64,000 nucleotides of DNA from Leptobrachium leishanense (GCA_009667805.1 CM019071.1:50536693-50600692); one strand, 5' to 3'. Counted from the stretch's first letter, positions 1 to 12,598 are shown. The notes: a model not told the origin generated them from the letters alone. Numbers and translations: made by a program.

Positions 1-261
1 AATGTCAGTGCTCTTTTATTCGGCGCACTTCAGAGAGCTCAATCTGCAGACTCTGCCATGAATTCAGCATTCACCGCAGGGTCCCCGAAGTTCGCCGAAT
101 CAATCCACCGAACGGCGCAGAATCGATCCACCAAACGGCGCTGATAAACCTGCCAAACGCAGCAGAAAACTGCCGAACGCTGGCGATAAACTTGCCAAAT
201 GCATCCGATAAGCCCCCAAGCACCACCGGAAAAATATGACCAGCCAACAAACAACTTTTAA

Positions 262-1481
262 CCCGTTCACTACTGAGATCAAGATGTCTCGGGCTCCAAT
301 AGGGATGTGCGTTTAGGGTTTCGGAATTTCGGAATTTTCACGAAATTTCCCGATTCCTGTCTTCGGATTCGGCCGAATTTCCGAATCGGTCGGACCCGAA
401 AACCGATAGATCCGAAAAGTTTTCCGAGCCGAAACGAAAAATTTTCGGATTTTTCTAATGGACTTGAAATGTGTCAAATCGAAATTTATTTTTGCTCTAT
501 TCATGATTTCGGTTCCATTCGTGATTTCGGTTCCATTTCGGTAATTCTGGACATCGTATATTTAACTATTATCGGTTATATCGCTGATTCTGTAAATTTT
601 TTATTCGTAAATGCGTATCACTTGTTTCTTGTGGCATTCGGGTCAGTTTAGCGTTTTTTAAATCGTTTTGTTCATTTTTTTTGTTCCTTGGCTTTCATAC
701 CATTTTAATATGATTAAATAAAGTTGTGAAATGTATATTCAATTATTCATAAGAAAAAAAGGATCTTTATTTAATAAAAAAAAACACGATAGAATCGCCA
801 GAATTATCATAGACACTTTGAAACGAGGAGAACAGACGTTCCGAAAAAACGAAAATTTTCGAAATTTCCGAAAAGTCGATACAAAAAACGAGCAAAGTGA
901 CCCGAAAACACGAAAAATGGTCGATATTCGGAAAAAAAAATGTACACGAAAAACGAGCCGAACCGAATCGAAACAGATATCGGTCGAAACGAGACGAATC
1001 GAAAAGTTTAAACATCCGAACAAATCGAACCGAAAAAAAAAATCGGTGCACAAGCCTAGGCTCCAAAGGCACCATCTGATGCCCCGATATCGAGATATCA
1101 AGATCTGCTGATCTACAGCCCAAAAGCAAATGAAATTCCTTTACTGAAAACTAATTTAGTTTGTGGGCACCTTCTGCAGCCCAAAAGCAAAGTTTTAACC
1201 CTGTGGGCATAATGCTGAAAGAGCTAAAACTGTGCAAAATCCGCTGATGAATGCTCTGAAATATCGGTCTTTCAGCAGTCGATGCAGGGGAAAAAAAAAA
1301 ACATAGACCTGCAGCTCAAACCTCTGTAGCTGAATGTGGCAGTAGATGGCGCCATCTATCGGCCAAATAGGTTATTTACAGTAGTAGCTATTTATTACTG
1401 GATAATTAATTAAAAATTATTTTACAAAAAAATACAGATTTCTGACAATTTCTTTTGGAAAATCACTTGGTAGTGAAAGGG
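262..1481. mobile_element. TTAA-flanked non-autonomous DNA element (CCCKTTCACTAC ends)
   Basis: TTAA lies on both sides (258-261 and 1482-1485). The left end CCCGTTCACTAC is the inverted match of the right end GTAGTGAAAGGG. TTAA duplication is the hallmark of piggyBac and Kolobok transposons; which one applies cannot be told without a transposase. The left 36 bases recur in a 42-bp miniature at 24213-24254. It is interrupted by a hAT element at 300-1058. No coding region is visible. Confidence 0.65.
300..1058 (+). mobile_element. Non-autonomous hAT-type element, TAGGGATGTGCG family, copy 1
   Basis: The ends are TAGGGATGTGCG and (inverted) TAGGCTTGTGCACC. An exact 8-bp duplication GGCTCCAA flanks it at 292-299 and 1059-1066, as expected for hAT transposition. 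The body is low-complexity strings of cgaaa and ttcg. Open frames across it (for example 307-651 and 731-1111) come from that composition and show no domain. Related copies sit at 32108-32680, 36260-36700 and, as a fragment, 50490-50591. Confidence 0.85.
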
Positions 1482-2189
1482 TTAAAAGGCATCTTAAACA
1501 AAAAGAACGCATCAAAATGCCTGGAAATAATATATACGTTCCTATGAATAACAATAAAAAGGTCTATTACAGAACAAAAAAAAAATATTTAAAATAGTGT
1601 ATAACCGGAATCAAAAATTTCACTAAAAAAATCCATAAAATACCTAATTTTTTTTAAAATAAATTAATAAAGAGACTTTTTGCTGCAAATGAAAACAATA
1701 AATGGTTGAATAAAAATTAATAAAAACAGGATTTTTTTTACATTGAAACCTATGGGTTTCACCTGTTTAAGACTGTCGAACGAAACCACAGAAAATCTGG
1801 GCATTTTGACTACTTTTCTCTGCTGTTCGATGTTCTCTGAATTTGGTGAATTGCCAGCTTTTTGAATAGCCAAATTGCAACGAAATCGCACCTAATGGTG
1901 ACATTCACCATTTGGTGCAAATCGGTGGCCAATTCGGCTCTCTTTCAATAACCCCTTAAGTGTATTACTACAATAAAAAATATATTATAAAAGCATTCTA
2001 CAGGTATTAAAGTCATTACACAGGTAATAAATACAGCATAAAGATGTTAAAGACAGAAGTTAGCAAACATGTAGAAAAATTTAATATTTAGACAGAATTT
2101 ATTATGTTGGGTAAAGAAACCTGTAGTTAGTGGTTTAAGTAGAATTAGTAAGCCTGTGGTAAGTATATTAATTTGGGTTAGTATACATA

Positions 2190-3393
2190 CAGTCAGGTCC
2201 AGAAATATTGGGACATCGACACAATTGTAACATCTTTGGCTCTATACACCACCACAATGGAGTTGGAATGAAACAAACACAATGTGCTTTAACTGCAGAC
2301 TGTCAGCTTTAATTTGAGGGTATGTACATCCAACTCAGGTGAACGGTGTAGGACTTACAGCAGTTTGCAGATGTGCCTCCCACTTGTTAAGGGACCAAAG
2401 GTAATGGGACAATTGGCTTCTCAGCTGTTCCATGGCCAGGGTGTGATATTCCCTCATTACCCCAATTACAATGTGCAGATAAAAGGCCCAGAGTTCATTT
2501 CAAGTGTGCTATTTGCATTTTGAATCTTTTACTGTCAACGCTCAAGATGACATCCAAAGAGCTGTCACTATCAGGGAAGCAAGCCATCATTAGGCTGAAT
2601 AAACAAAACAAACCCATCAGAGAGATAGCAAGAACATTAGGCGTGGCCAAAACAACTGTTTGGAACATTCTTAAAAATAAGGAACGCACCGGTGAGGTCA
2701 GCAACACCAAAATACCCGGGAGACCACGGAACACAACTGTGGTGGATGACCGAAGAATTCTTTCCCTGGTGAAGAAAACACCCTTCACAACAGTTGGCCA
2801 GATCAAGAACACTCTCCAGGAGCTAGGTGTATGTGTGTCATAGTCAACAATCAAGAGAAGACTTCACCAGAGTGAATACAGAGGGTTCACCACAAGATGT
2901 AAACCATTGGTGAGCCTCAAACAGGAAGGCCAGATTAGAGTTTGCCAAACAACACCTAACAAAGCCTTCACAGTTCTGGAACAAGATCCTATGGACAGAT
3001 GAGACCAAGATCAACTTGTACCAGAGTTATGGGAAGAGAAGAGTATGGAGAAGGAAAGGAACTGCTAATGATCCTAAGCATACCACCTCATCTGTGAAGC
3101 ATGGTGGTGGTAGTGTCATGGCGTGGGCATGTATGGCTGCCAATGGAACTGATTCTCTCGTATTTATTGATGATGTGACTGCTGACAAAAGCAGCAGGAT
3201 GAATTCTGAAGTGTTTCGGGCAATATTATCTGCTCACATTCTGCCAAATGCTGCAGAACTCATTGGACGGCGCTTCACAGTGCAGATGGACAATGACCCA
3301 AAGTGTTTGTTTCATTCCAACTCCATTGTGGTGGTGTATAGAGCCAAAGATGTTAGAATTGTGTCCATGTCCCAATATTTCTGGACCTGACTG
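2190..3393 (+). mobile_element. Tc1-like DNA transposon (family Tc1-A), internally deleted
   Basis: Long terminal inverted repeats of about 100 bp start CAGTCAGGTCCAGAAATATT at the left and match the inverted right end. TA dinucleotides at 2188-2189 and 3394-3395 are the expected Tc1/mariner duplication. At 1204 bp it is short for the superfamily. The right repeat begins straight after the second catalytic motif, so the transposase C-terminus is missing. A half copy of the same family lies at 23226-23795. Confidence 0.95.
2547..3305 (+). pseudogene. Tc1-like transposase pseudogene, C-terminus deleted
   Basis: The start at 2547 opens the usual N-terminal paired-like DNA-binding region, with the helix-turn-helix phrase IREIARTLGVAKTTVWNIL and the GRPR hook. 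An in-frame TAG at 2841-2843 and a 2-base loss near 2920 break the frame. Reading resumes through the first catalytic motif WTDETK (about 2992-3009) and the GGGSVMAW block. It ends at the second catalytic motif DNDPK near 3303. The third catalytic residue (Glu) and everything beyond it are deleted, so no active enzyme can be made. The family is certain; the element could only move with transposase from elsewhere. Confidence 0.93.
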
Positions 3394-3545
3394 TATAGTA
3401 TGTGTATTATGTAGAGCTAGTAAATCAGTTGTAAGTGTTTGGAAACAGTTTTATACAGCTACTCATGGATAGTGTTAGTAAATATGTAGTAAGTGTATTA
3501 TGTAGGGTTAGTAGGCTTGCATTTTGCTGACTTAGTAAACCTGTA

Positions 3546-3970
3546 GGCTAGGGTCAGACTAACGCATTTTTCACGTTGTCCGTGAAAATGTGCGTTCGAA
3601 GAATGGACGTATTTTTTCACGGAATACGCAATAGCGGTCATACTATGCGCAGTTTCATCCGTGATTTTGTACGGATCATCAATAAAACACTTCTTGCATC
3701 TGGACGTTATGTTGGCCGGACATTAGCAGCGTCTGATGTCTCCAATTCATGCACACACGCCGCTAGCGGGCGCAGCGCACTCTGTACGTCAGTACTAGTG
3801 GTTCTGCGTTCTCGAAAAAATGCGTTCATTTTCCACTTGCGTTGCGCAGCCGGACTTTTGTGCGACCGTACTTCGTATATTGGCTGTCATTGCCCGGCAT
3901 CTGCTGCTAGTGCGGCCGTGATTAAGTGCGCCAGAACGCGCGTTCGCACTGCCTCAGTCTGACCCTAGCC
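3546..3970. mobile_element. MITE, GGCTAGGGTCAGAC family, copy 1
   Basis: The ends GGCTAGGGTCAGAC and GTCTGACCCTAGCC are perfect inverted repeats. GTA at 3543-3545 and 3971-3973 is a 3-bp duplication. A 3-bp duplication suggests PIF/Harbinger, though no transposase is present to confirm it. The body is CpG-rich for this AT-rich neighbourhood. Confidence 0.85.
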
Positions 3971-4121
3971 GTAGTTAGTGTTTTAATTAGTTAGTAAACA
4001 TTTTGTAATTATATTAATATGGGCTAGTAACCTTAATTTTGCGTTATTAAACCTATAGTAAACGTATTACGTAGGGCTAGTAAATCTGTAATAAGTATTC
4101 GGAAACTATTTTATACAGTTA

Positions 4122-4547
4122 GGCTAGGGTCAGACGAACGCATTTTCGCGTTGTCTGTGAAAAAGTGCGTTCGAACAAATAGACGCATTTTTTCACGGAG
4201 TACGCGATAGCGGTCATACGATGCGCATTTGCATCCGTGATTTTGTACGGATCATCAATAAAACACTTTGTGCGTCTGGACGTTATGTTGGCCGGACATT
4301 AGCAGTGTCTGACATCTCCAATTCACGCACACACGCCGCTATGCGGCCGCAGCGCACTCTGTACGTCAGTACTAGCAGTTTAACGTTCTCGAAAAAATGC
4401 GTTCGTTTTCCACTTGCGTTGCGCAGCCGGACTTTTGTGCGACCGTACTTCGTATATTGGCCGTCATTGCCTGGCACTTGCTGCTAGTGCGGCCGTGATT
4501 AAGTGCGCCTGCACGCGCGTTCGCACTGCGCTCGTCTGACCCCAGCC
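4122..4547. mobile_element. MITE, GGCTAGGGTCAGAC family, copy 2
   Basis: Same orientation and nearly the same length as the copy at 3546-3970, with ends GGCTAGGGTCAGACG and CGTCTGACCCCAGCC. The 3-bp duplication is TTA (4119-4121 and 4548-4550). It differs from copy 1, which shows two independent insertions about 150 bp apart rather than a duplication. Confidence 0.85.
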
Positions 4548-4819
4548 TTACTTATGGATAGATCATGTAGTACACATATTTCAAAGATGATAAATAAAAA
4601 CATTGTAACCCGTACGGTTAGTAAACCTGCAGTAAGTCTGTCATGTAGGGATAGTAAACCTTTATGTTTATTATATAAGGTTAGTAAGCATATAGTAAAT
4701 GTATTATGTACGGGATAGTAAATCTGTAGTAAGAAATTAGAAACAATATTATACAGTTGCACATGGATAGAACAAATAGTACACACATTTCACAAGCAAT
4801 CAAGACATTATAACTCTTA

Positions 4820-5000
4820 CAGGGTTATTCAGAGAAAGGTGAAAACCTGTAGAATTGCAAGGAGAATAAACAATCTAGACCAAATAGCTGATTTGGAAAG
4901 TGAGATAAATGGGAGAATTTTTCTGGTTTGGCTATTTTGACCTAGAATTTTCACTTCTCCAGTCATTCTCCTGGTTTTCACCTCTCTCTGAATAACCCTG
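4820..5000. mobile_element. Short MITE with CAGGGTTATTCAGAG ends, copy 1
   Basis: A 181-bp element with inverted ends CAGGGTTATTCAGAG and CTCTGAATAACCCTG. The inverted similarity continues into 'aaaggtgaaaacc' and 'ggttttcacct'. The flanks TTA and ATA are an imperfect 3-bp duplication. The body matches the element at 5230-5410. Confidence 0.8.
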
Positions 5001-5229
5001 ATAGTGTTAGTAAACTTGTAGTTAGTGTTTTACTTGGGGAAAGTAAACCTGTAGTAATTGTGTGTCATTTTGGCTAGTAAACCTATAGTAAATGTATTGG
5101 TAGGCCTAGTAGATCTGTAGTAAGTATTTGGAACATTTTTTTTAAGTTACTCATAGATAGAATATAAAGTACACATATTTAGTAAACCTGCACTAATAGT
5201 ATTGTGTAGGGCTAGTAAACCTTAAGTAA

Positions 5230-5410
5230 CAGGGTTATTCAGAGAGGGGTGAAAACCAGGAGAATTGCCAGGAGAATGAACAATCTAGACCAAATAGCCG
5301 ATTTGGAAAGTGAGATAAATGGGAGAATTTTTCAACTTTGGCTGTCTTGACCTAGAATTTTCAGTTCTTCAGTCATTCTCCTGGTTTTCACCTCTCTCTG
5401 AATAACCCTT
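5230..5410. mobile_element. Short MITE with CAGGGTTATTCAGAG ends, copy 2
   Basis: Second 181-bp copy, closely matching 4820-5000. TAA flanks it on both sides (5227-5229 and 5411-5413), a 3-bp duplication that supports a PIF/Harbinger-type origin for this terminus family. Confidence 0.82.
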
Positions 5411-5625
5411 TAAGTGTATTACATGGGGTTAGTAAGCCTGTATTAATTAGGGATAGTAAATCTGTAGAATCTGTAGGAAATGTATTACCTAGGGTTGGTA
5501 AGCCTGTAGAAAGTTTTTCAAGTTGGATTTGTAAACCTGTAGTAAGTGTATTAACTAGGGCTAGAAAAGTAAGTATTTGGAAATTATTTTATACAGTTAC
5601 TGAGGGATAAGGCGTATAGTACATA

Positions 5626-7255
<1,630 letters not shown>

Positions 7256-7257
7256 TA

Positions 7258-7919
7258 TATTACACAAGTGATAAAGACATTATAAGGCACTCTCAATTTA
7301 TTAGGGCTAAAATGCAGATAATAAAGAATACACACATTCTGAAGGTGTTAAACAGCTCAGTGCGGTGAGACTACAAGCTGTAAATCTACTTGGCAGTTAA
7401 TAAAGACAGTGAAAAGATAATAAGCTCTGATAATGATAACCTAAGGGTAGTAAACAATTTAAACACTTGGCGTACAGTAGCGCTCAGGTGATAACAGATA
7501 AGAGGTGTTAATTTATCTGGAAGCGTTTTCACACCAAGGCGTGCGTTTAATAACCTCTAATCCCTCATGCCTGTGGGTTCAGATATTTCCGTGCGCCGAA
7601 CGAGTTATCGCCTGCCTGGAGCTCATTCATATCATAAACATTTTGTAAAGACAAAGCATTAATCAGTTTGTTAATCACTCTGATAATCCTGGGACTGATC
7701 TTTTAATGCATGAGAACCGCCAATCACACCGTCTGTCACCACTCCCTGCCATTAACCTGCAATTAATAGATATATCACTGGCGGCCAAGCTGACACACCT
7801 GCACGGCCCGATAATCCGATCCAGACGAGTCACCAAATCCGTTCACCTGCTTCTTCCTTCAAATAAATGGAAAGAGCCCCTTTTATGAAGGGAGGAATTA
7901 AGGAAAGGACCCCCAGGTC
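7258..7919. other. No gene recognised
   Basis: The first 200 bp carry weak echoes of the degenerate minisatellite. The rest is unremarkable sequence of mixed composition with no long open frame, RNA gene or terminal repeat that I can see. Confidence 0.5.
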
Positions 7920-8184
7920 AGTGTGCCTGTAAGAGGGCGAGGGTGGAGGATACATTACACATAATACACAGAGAGGACACAATACAGGGAGTCTGGGATT
8001 CACTAATATGTTTCCATTATACACAGAGAGGACACAATACAGGGAGTCTGGGATTCACTAATATGTTTCCATTATACACAGAGAGGACACAATACAGGGA
8101 GTGTGGGATTCACTAATATGTTTCCATAATACACAGAGAGGACACAATACAGGTAGTCTGGGATTCACTGATATGTTTCCATAA
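7920..8184. repeat. 55-bp class minisatellite, left part
   Basis: Tandem units contain 'acacagagaggacacaatac', 'agggagtctgggattcacta' and 'atatgtttccat', with a period of about 52-57 bp. The array stops at 8184 where the CR1 insertion begins and continues in the same phase at 12599. Confidence 0.9.
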
Positions 8185-9042
8185 TTATATATTTTAGCAT
8201 GCCCCTTATGAATGTGTTTTTTTGAGTTTATTTCAAAAGTCACCATATTATGGTCGCTGTTTCCCAACTGTTCCTTACATTAATATTTGAGAAAAGATCC
8301 ACATTATTTGTTATAACCAGGTCCATACAGTTATTCCTCTCTAGTTGGTGTTTCTACCAGTTGTGACATGAAGGTATCATTTAAAATGTTCAGGAACCGG
8401 ATTCCCTTTGCTGAATTACTAGTCCCACTATCCCAATTAATGTCCGGGTAATTAAAATCTCCAATAATTAAAGTGCTACCATGATGTGCAGCCTTCCTAA
8501 TTTGCTCTAACAGTTGTTCTTCCTCATCATTATCTATATTAGGTGGTTTATAGCATATGCCAACCATAGTTGACTTCCCTGTTTATTCCCCAACGAAATA
8601 TTTACCCATAAGGATTCCACATTTCCCTCATCGCTTTCCAGTTGTGTAATATTAGGCTTTAAATCCTGATTTACATATAAACACACTCCACCCCCTTTCT
8701 TATGTTTCCTATCCCTTCTAAACAATGTATAACCATTTAAGTTTACAGCCCAGTCATGCGTTTCGTCCCACCATGTTTCTGTTATTCCTATAATGTCGTA
8801 TTGCTTAGTGTGTGCCATTACCTCTAGTTCCCCATCTTGTTATTGAGGCTCCTTGCATTAGCAAGCATACATTTAATGTTGTCTCTACCCACACATGCTG
8901 ATTGCGACTTTACATTACATGCCTCCACTGTTCTTACATTACCCATCCCCCCGGCTCCACCCCCCTTAGTCTGAGCTGAAACCCTTCCGCTATCTGCTCT
9001 GTCTCCATTTTGTAAGATACTGTATCCCTCCCCCCCTTCCAC
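8185..9042 (-). pseudogene. CR1 ORF2, 5' part: APE-type endonuclease, frameshifted
   Basis: Minus-strand fragments in three frames together give an apurinic-type endonuclease: NARSLNNKMG, IIGITETWWDE (catalytic Glu), GGGVCLYVNQDL, GICYKPPNID, LIIGDFNYPDINWD (catalytic Asp/Asn) and GNSDHNMVTFEI (the SDH active site). Frame changes lie near 8825, 8570, 8335 and 8260, each explicable by one or two lost or gained bases. It ends abruptly at 8185 at the element edge. The rest of the protein continues on the other strand at about 10300. Confidence 0.9.
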
Positions 9043-10040
9043 TAGTTTAAAGTCTCCTCCAACCTTTTAACCATCCTCTCCCCTAGCACAGCAGACCCTC
9101 TTCCATTCAGGTGCAATCTATCACAACTATACAGATTGTACCCCAGTGCAAAATGAGCCCAGTGCTCTAAAACCCCAAAGCCCTCCTTCCTGCACCAAGC
9201 TTTAAGCCACGCATTGACCTCCCTAATCTCCCGCTGCCTTTCCACTGTAGCACGTGGCACAGGTAGGATCTCAGAAAATACTACCTTGGAGGACCTCTTC
9301 TTCAGTTTACTTCCTAATTCCCTGAAATCATTCTTCAGGTCCTTCCATCTTCCGCTTACTTTGTCATTGGTACCAATATGGACCATGACAGCTGGGTCAT
9401 CTCCAGCCCCTCCCAATAATCTATCAACTCTGTCAACCACATGTCTAACACGGGCACCCGGCAGACAGCAAACTGTCTGGTTAAGGCGATCAGCGCGACA
9501 GATTACCCTGTCTACTCTATTAATAATAGAGTCCCCTAACACCACAACCTGTCTAGGCTTACTTGCCCTCTTTATCCCTCCCTTACTTGGTGGGCTGATC
9601 CCCCGGCTGTTAGAGGGAGCAGCCTCCTCCAGTACTGCTACACCTGAGCTGATGCACCCATCATCTTCGCTCAAAGGGGCAAATCTGTTGGTGTGCGCAA
9701 GATCAGGACTAGCCAACCTTTTCCTCTTCCCTCCCCCCCTGCTACCACGTGTCACTGACACCCAGCTACCAACCTGTTCCCCGGTTAACTCCACTCCTCC
9801 CACACCCCTAGATTCCTCAACTATACTTTGCTCCGTGAGAAGCAGACTCCTTTCAAGATTGTCAATCTGCCTCAGCGTTACGATTTGCCCTTCCAGATCT
9901 CCAATATGAGCTTCCAGAAGAGCTACACGTTCACACTTGCTACAGAGATATGGACCCTGGAAGGATTCCTCCAGACATGCATACATGCAGCAGGATGTGC
10001 ACTGGGTCAAACCTTCAAGCTTGCTAACACTCATACCCAC
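9042..10040 (-). CDS. CR1 ORF1 protein with zinc-finger-like region and SGNH esterase domain
   Basis: An uninterrupted 332-residue frame. A Cys-rich segment (Cys14, 17, 18, 22, 33, 36) looks like a small zinc-binding or PHD-like finger. Residues 38-75 are likely coiled coil, followed by a basic linker (GGGKRKR). Residues 164-332 form an SGNH/GDSL hydrolase fold: GDS at 169-171 (nucleophile Ser171), HIGTND at 221-226, and DRLH at 307-310 giving the Asp and His of the triad. ORF1 of CR1 elements is known to carry such an esterase, thought to help the ribonucleoprotein act at membranes or on lipids. This is the only intact transposon gene in the window, while ORF2 of the same element is broken. 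Confidence 0.93.
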   Translation of the reverse strand: MGMSVSKLEGLTQCTSCCMYACLEESFQGPYLCSKCERVALLEAHIGDLEGQIVTLRQIDNLERSLLLTEQSIVEESRGVGGVELTGEQVGSWVSVTRGSRGGGKRKRLASPDLAHTNRFAPLSEDDGCISSGVAVLEEAAPSNSRGISPPSKGGIKRASKPRQVVVLGDSIINRVDRVICRADRLNQTVCCLPGARVRHVVDRVDRLLGGAGDDPAVMVHIGTNDKVSGRWKDLKNDFRELGSKLKKRSSKVVFSEILPVPRATVERQREIREVNAWLKAWCRKEGFGVLEHWAHFALGYNLYSCDRLHLNGRGSAVLGERMVKRLEETLN

Positions 10041-10302
10041 AACAAGATAACAAATATATAAACAACAATTGATACCTGTTATTTAAACTCCTGTTTTTAA
10101 CTCCACTTGAAAATAGCCCACTTGAAAAGTAGACCACCTCAAGCCCTTGTGAGCAAGCTCAGTGAGCTGCCATTGAGATTATGTAGCCATACAAGTGAAA
10201 TCACCTGACAGGCTACACACCCCCAATTAACAAGTCACCAGCCACTCAGGGAAAAAAAACAACCAAAAAGCACAACAGAAAAAAAAAAAAAAACAGCATT
10301 TT
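10041..10302 (-). other. CR1 5' untranslated region and inversion junction
   Basis: Sequence upstream of ORF1 on the minus strand, with an A-rich run on the plus strand at about 10250-10295 just before the strand switch. The exact breakpoint lies in or beside that run, somewhere in 10265-10305. Confidence 0.7.
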
Positions 10303-12390
10303 AAAAAGGCCAACTTTATTAAAATAAAGGAAGCTCTCAATGTCATTGACCGGCAGAAACTCTTTCACGGGAAAAACACTGAGGATAAGTGGAATATCTT
10401 TAAACTAACACTAGAAAAGTACACGTCACAATATATTCCACTGGTTAATAAATATAAAAGAAACAGACTGAAACCAATGTGGCTTAGTAGGAAGGTAACT
10501 AAGGAAATGAAAAATAAAAAGAAGGCATTTAAAGCTTTTAAATTTGATAAATCTGAGGCATCCTATAAAGCATATAGGGCAGCCAATAAAGCATGTAAAA
10601 ATGCGATTAGATGGGCTAAACTAGAAAATGAAAAAGAAATAGCCAAAGAGAGCAAGACCAACCCTAAAAGATTCTTTAGGTACATAAATTCTAAAAAACC
10701 CAAGAGTGAAAATGTAGGTTCCCTAAAATCTGAGTCAGGGTTATTGTTAACTGAAGATCAGGATAAGGCAGAAATTTTAAATGATTATTTTTCTTCAGTA
10801 TTTATCAAAGAGAAACCTATAACAGGAGACATGCAATTCATTAATAAAAACTTACTAATACAAAGTGACTGGTTGACTCAGGACAAGGTTTTGCAGAAAT
10901 TAAACAATGTGAATGTTAATAAAGCCCCAGGGCCAGATGGAATTCACCCGCGAGTACTGAGGGAGCTATGTGTTGAAATATGTAAACCTCTGTTCTTAAT
11001 CTTTCAAGATTCTTTTCTTTCAGGAATAGTACCAGAGGATTGGAGAAAAGCTGACGTGGTCCCTATATTTAAGAAAGGTTTAAAATTTGTGCCTGGGAAT
11101 TATAGACCTGTGAGCTTAACATCTGTGGCTGGGAAAGTATTTGAGGGGTTACTAAGGGATAGTATTCAGGAATTTATTGGGAGGTATAATGTAATTGGCA
11201 AAAATCAGCATGGTTTCATGAAACACAGATCATGTCAGACTAACCTAATTACGTTCTATGAGGAAGTAAGTAGAAGTATAGATCAGGGGGTCGCAGTGGA
11301 TGTGATTTACTTCGATTTTGCCAAAGCTTTCGACACAGTTCCACACAAAAGGTTACTATTTAAATTAAGAAAAAATGGTCTAGATGAAAATACTTGTTCT
11401 TGGATAGAAAACTGGCTAAAAGATAGGGTACAGAGAGTGGTCGTAAATGGTACATTTTCAAGATGGACACCAGTGGTAAGTGGTGTCCCTCAGGGGTCTG
11501 TTATAGGACCAATACTATTCAATTTATTTATAAATGACCTTGAGATAGGCATTGAAAGTCATGTATCAGTGTTTGCAGATGACACAAAACTAGGAAAACT
11601 AATACAATGTGAGCAGGATGTTACTTCGCTGCAGAGGGATTTAGATAAATTGGGGGACTGGGCACTTAAATGGCAGATGAGATTTAATCTAGATAAATGC
11701 AAAGTTATGCACTTTGGAGTGAAGAACACGCAAGTAATTTATACCCTAAATGGTACGGAGTTAGGGAAATCCAAGCAGGAGAAGGATTTGGGAATAATCA
11801 TAGACTTCAAACTAAGTAACAATGTGCAATGTCAAACAGCAGCCGCCAAGGCCAGCAAAGTATCGGCATGCAATAAAGGGGAGTTCACTCACGGGATGAA
11901 AACATAATTTTGCCTCTGTATAAATCAATGGTCAGGCCGCACCTTGAATATGCCGTGTGATTTTGGGCACCTGTCTTAAAAAAAGATATTATAGCGTTAG
12001 AAAAAGTGCAGAGACGGGCAACTAAATTAATAAGGGGAATGGAAGGGTTAAGTTATGAGGAAAGACTAACAAGCTTAAACCTGTTTAGTTTAGAGAAACG
12101 GCGCCTTAGAGGGGATCTGATAACTTATATAAATATATACGGGCCATTATCAACCATTGTCTGATAACCTATTCATTAACAGGACTATACATAGGACAAG
12201 GGGTCATCCATTTAGACTGGAAGAAAGAAAATTTAGCTTAAAGCATAGGAAGGGTTATTTTACGGTGAGAACAATAAAGCTGTGGAATTCTCTGCCTGTT
12301 GAGGTGGTTGGGTCTGAGTCTGTACAGACTTTTAAAAAGCGATTGGATGACTTCCTGCAGACACAGAATATTAAGGGTTATAATATTTAA
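10303..12390 (+). pseudogene. CR1 ORF2, 3' part: reverse transcriptase, mostly open
   Basis: The frame is open from about 10303 to 11907. It holds KAPGPDGIHPRVL, the NYRPVSLTSV block, YFDFAKAFDTV (first catalytic Asp), GVPQGSVIGPILFNLFINDL and FADDTKL (the catalytic Asp pair). A frameshift near 11860-11907, a TGA near 11958 and a small deletion near 12150 break the C-terminal region. That region continues as [19 protein letters not shown] and RTRGHPFRLEERKFSL...LWNSLPVEVV up to 12390. The domain order is typical of CR1. Confidence 0.93.
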
Positions 12391-12598
12391 TATGTGGGTA
12401 AAAGCTTCTTGATCCAAGGAGAAATCTGACTGCCATTCTGGGTCAGGAAGGAATCTTTTCCCGGTATGTTGCATATTTCAGACTGAGTTTTTTGCCTTCT
12501 TTTGGATCAACAGCAGTAGGTTATGTGGGAGAGGCTGAACCCGATGGACGCATGTCTTTTTTCAGCCTATATAACTATGTAACTATGTAACTATGTAA

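Larger units (their letters stand above)
1..1956. mobile_element. Non-autonomous DNA element, CAGGGTTATTCA family, copy 1 (left end outside window)
   Basis: The right end reads as the reverse complement of the CAGGGTTATTCA terminus seen at 35189 and is followed by TAA at 1957-1959. The body (1-257 and 1486-1956) resembles 14690-15300, 30230-31140 and 35500-36250: phrases such as 'attcaccgcagggtcccc' and 'aacattgaaacctatggg' recur. It has no coding capacity. The shared terminus and the 3-bp TAA duplication of a small relative at 5230-5410 suggest a PIF/Harbinger-type mover, which is inference. It is split by the TTAA element at 262-1481. Confidence 0.6.
1960..5623. repeat. Degenerate minisatellite, 'agtaaacctgtagtaagtgtatta' type
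   Basis: Between inserted elements the sequence is a diverged tandem array built from phrases like 'tagtaaacctgtagtaagtg' and 'tattatgtagggctagtaa', with a unit of roughly 35-45 bp. Pieces lie at 1960-2189, 3394-3545, 3974-4121, 4551-4816, 5004-5226 and 5414-5623, with weaker echoes at 7258-7450. Unit copies are too diverged to count by eye. It has served as the target for two Tc1 elements and four MITEs. Confidence 0.7.
8185..12598 (+). mobile_element. CR1 LINE with inverted 5' part
   Basis: The 3' part lies on the plus strand (about 10300-12598). It carries reverse transcriptase, a 3' untranslated region and a short tandem 3' end (repeated 'actatgta'), as in CR1. The 5' part (5' untranslated region, ORF1, endonuclease) lies on the minus strand at 8185 to about 10300. 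ORF2 breaks at the strand switch with no visible loss: the minus strand ends at AKIYNY and the plus strand starts FKKANFIKIKE. Joining the flanks at 8184 and 12599 rebuilds the minisatellite phrase 'ccataatagacagagagg', which also exists intact at about 12757. About 4.4 kb, close to full length. Confidence 0.93.

Noticed and set aside
307..1111. Lys/Arg/Phe-rich small proteins
   Set aside because: Low-complexity interior of a non-autonomous hAT element. The same pattern appears at 32115-32738 and 36259-36880 with no conserved frame.
9214..9909. 231-codon plus-strand frame
   Set aside because: Shadow of the CR1 ORF1 on the opposite strand, which carries clear esterase motifs.
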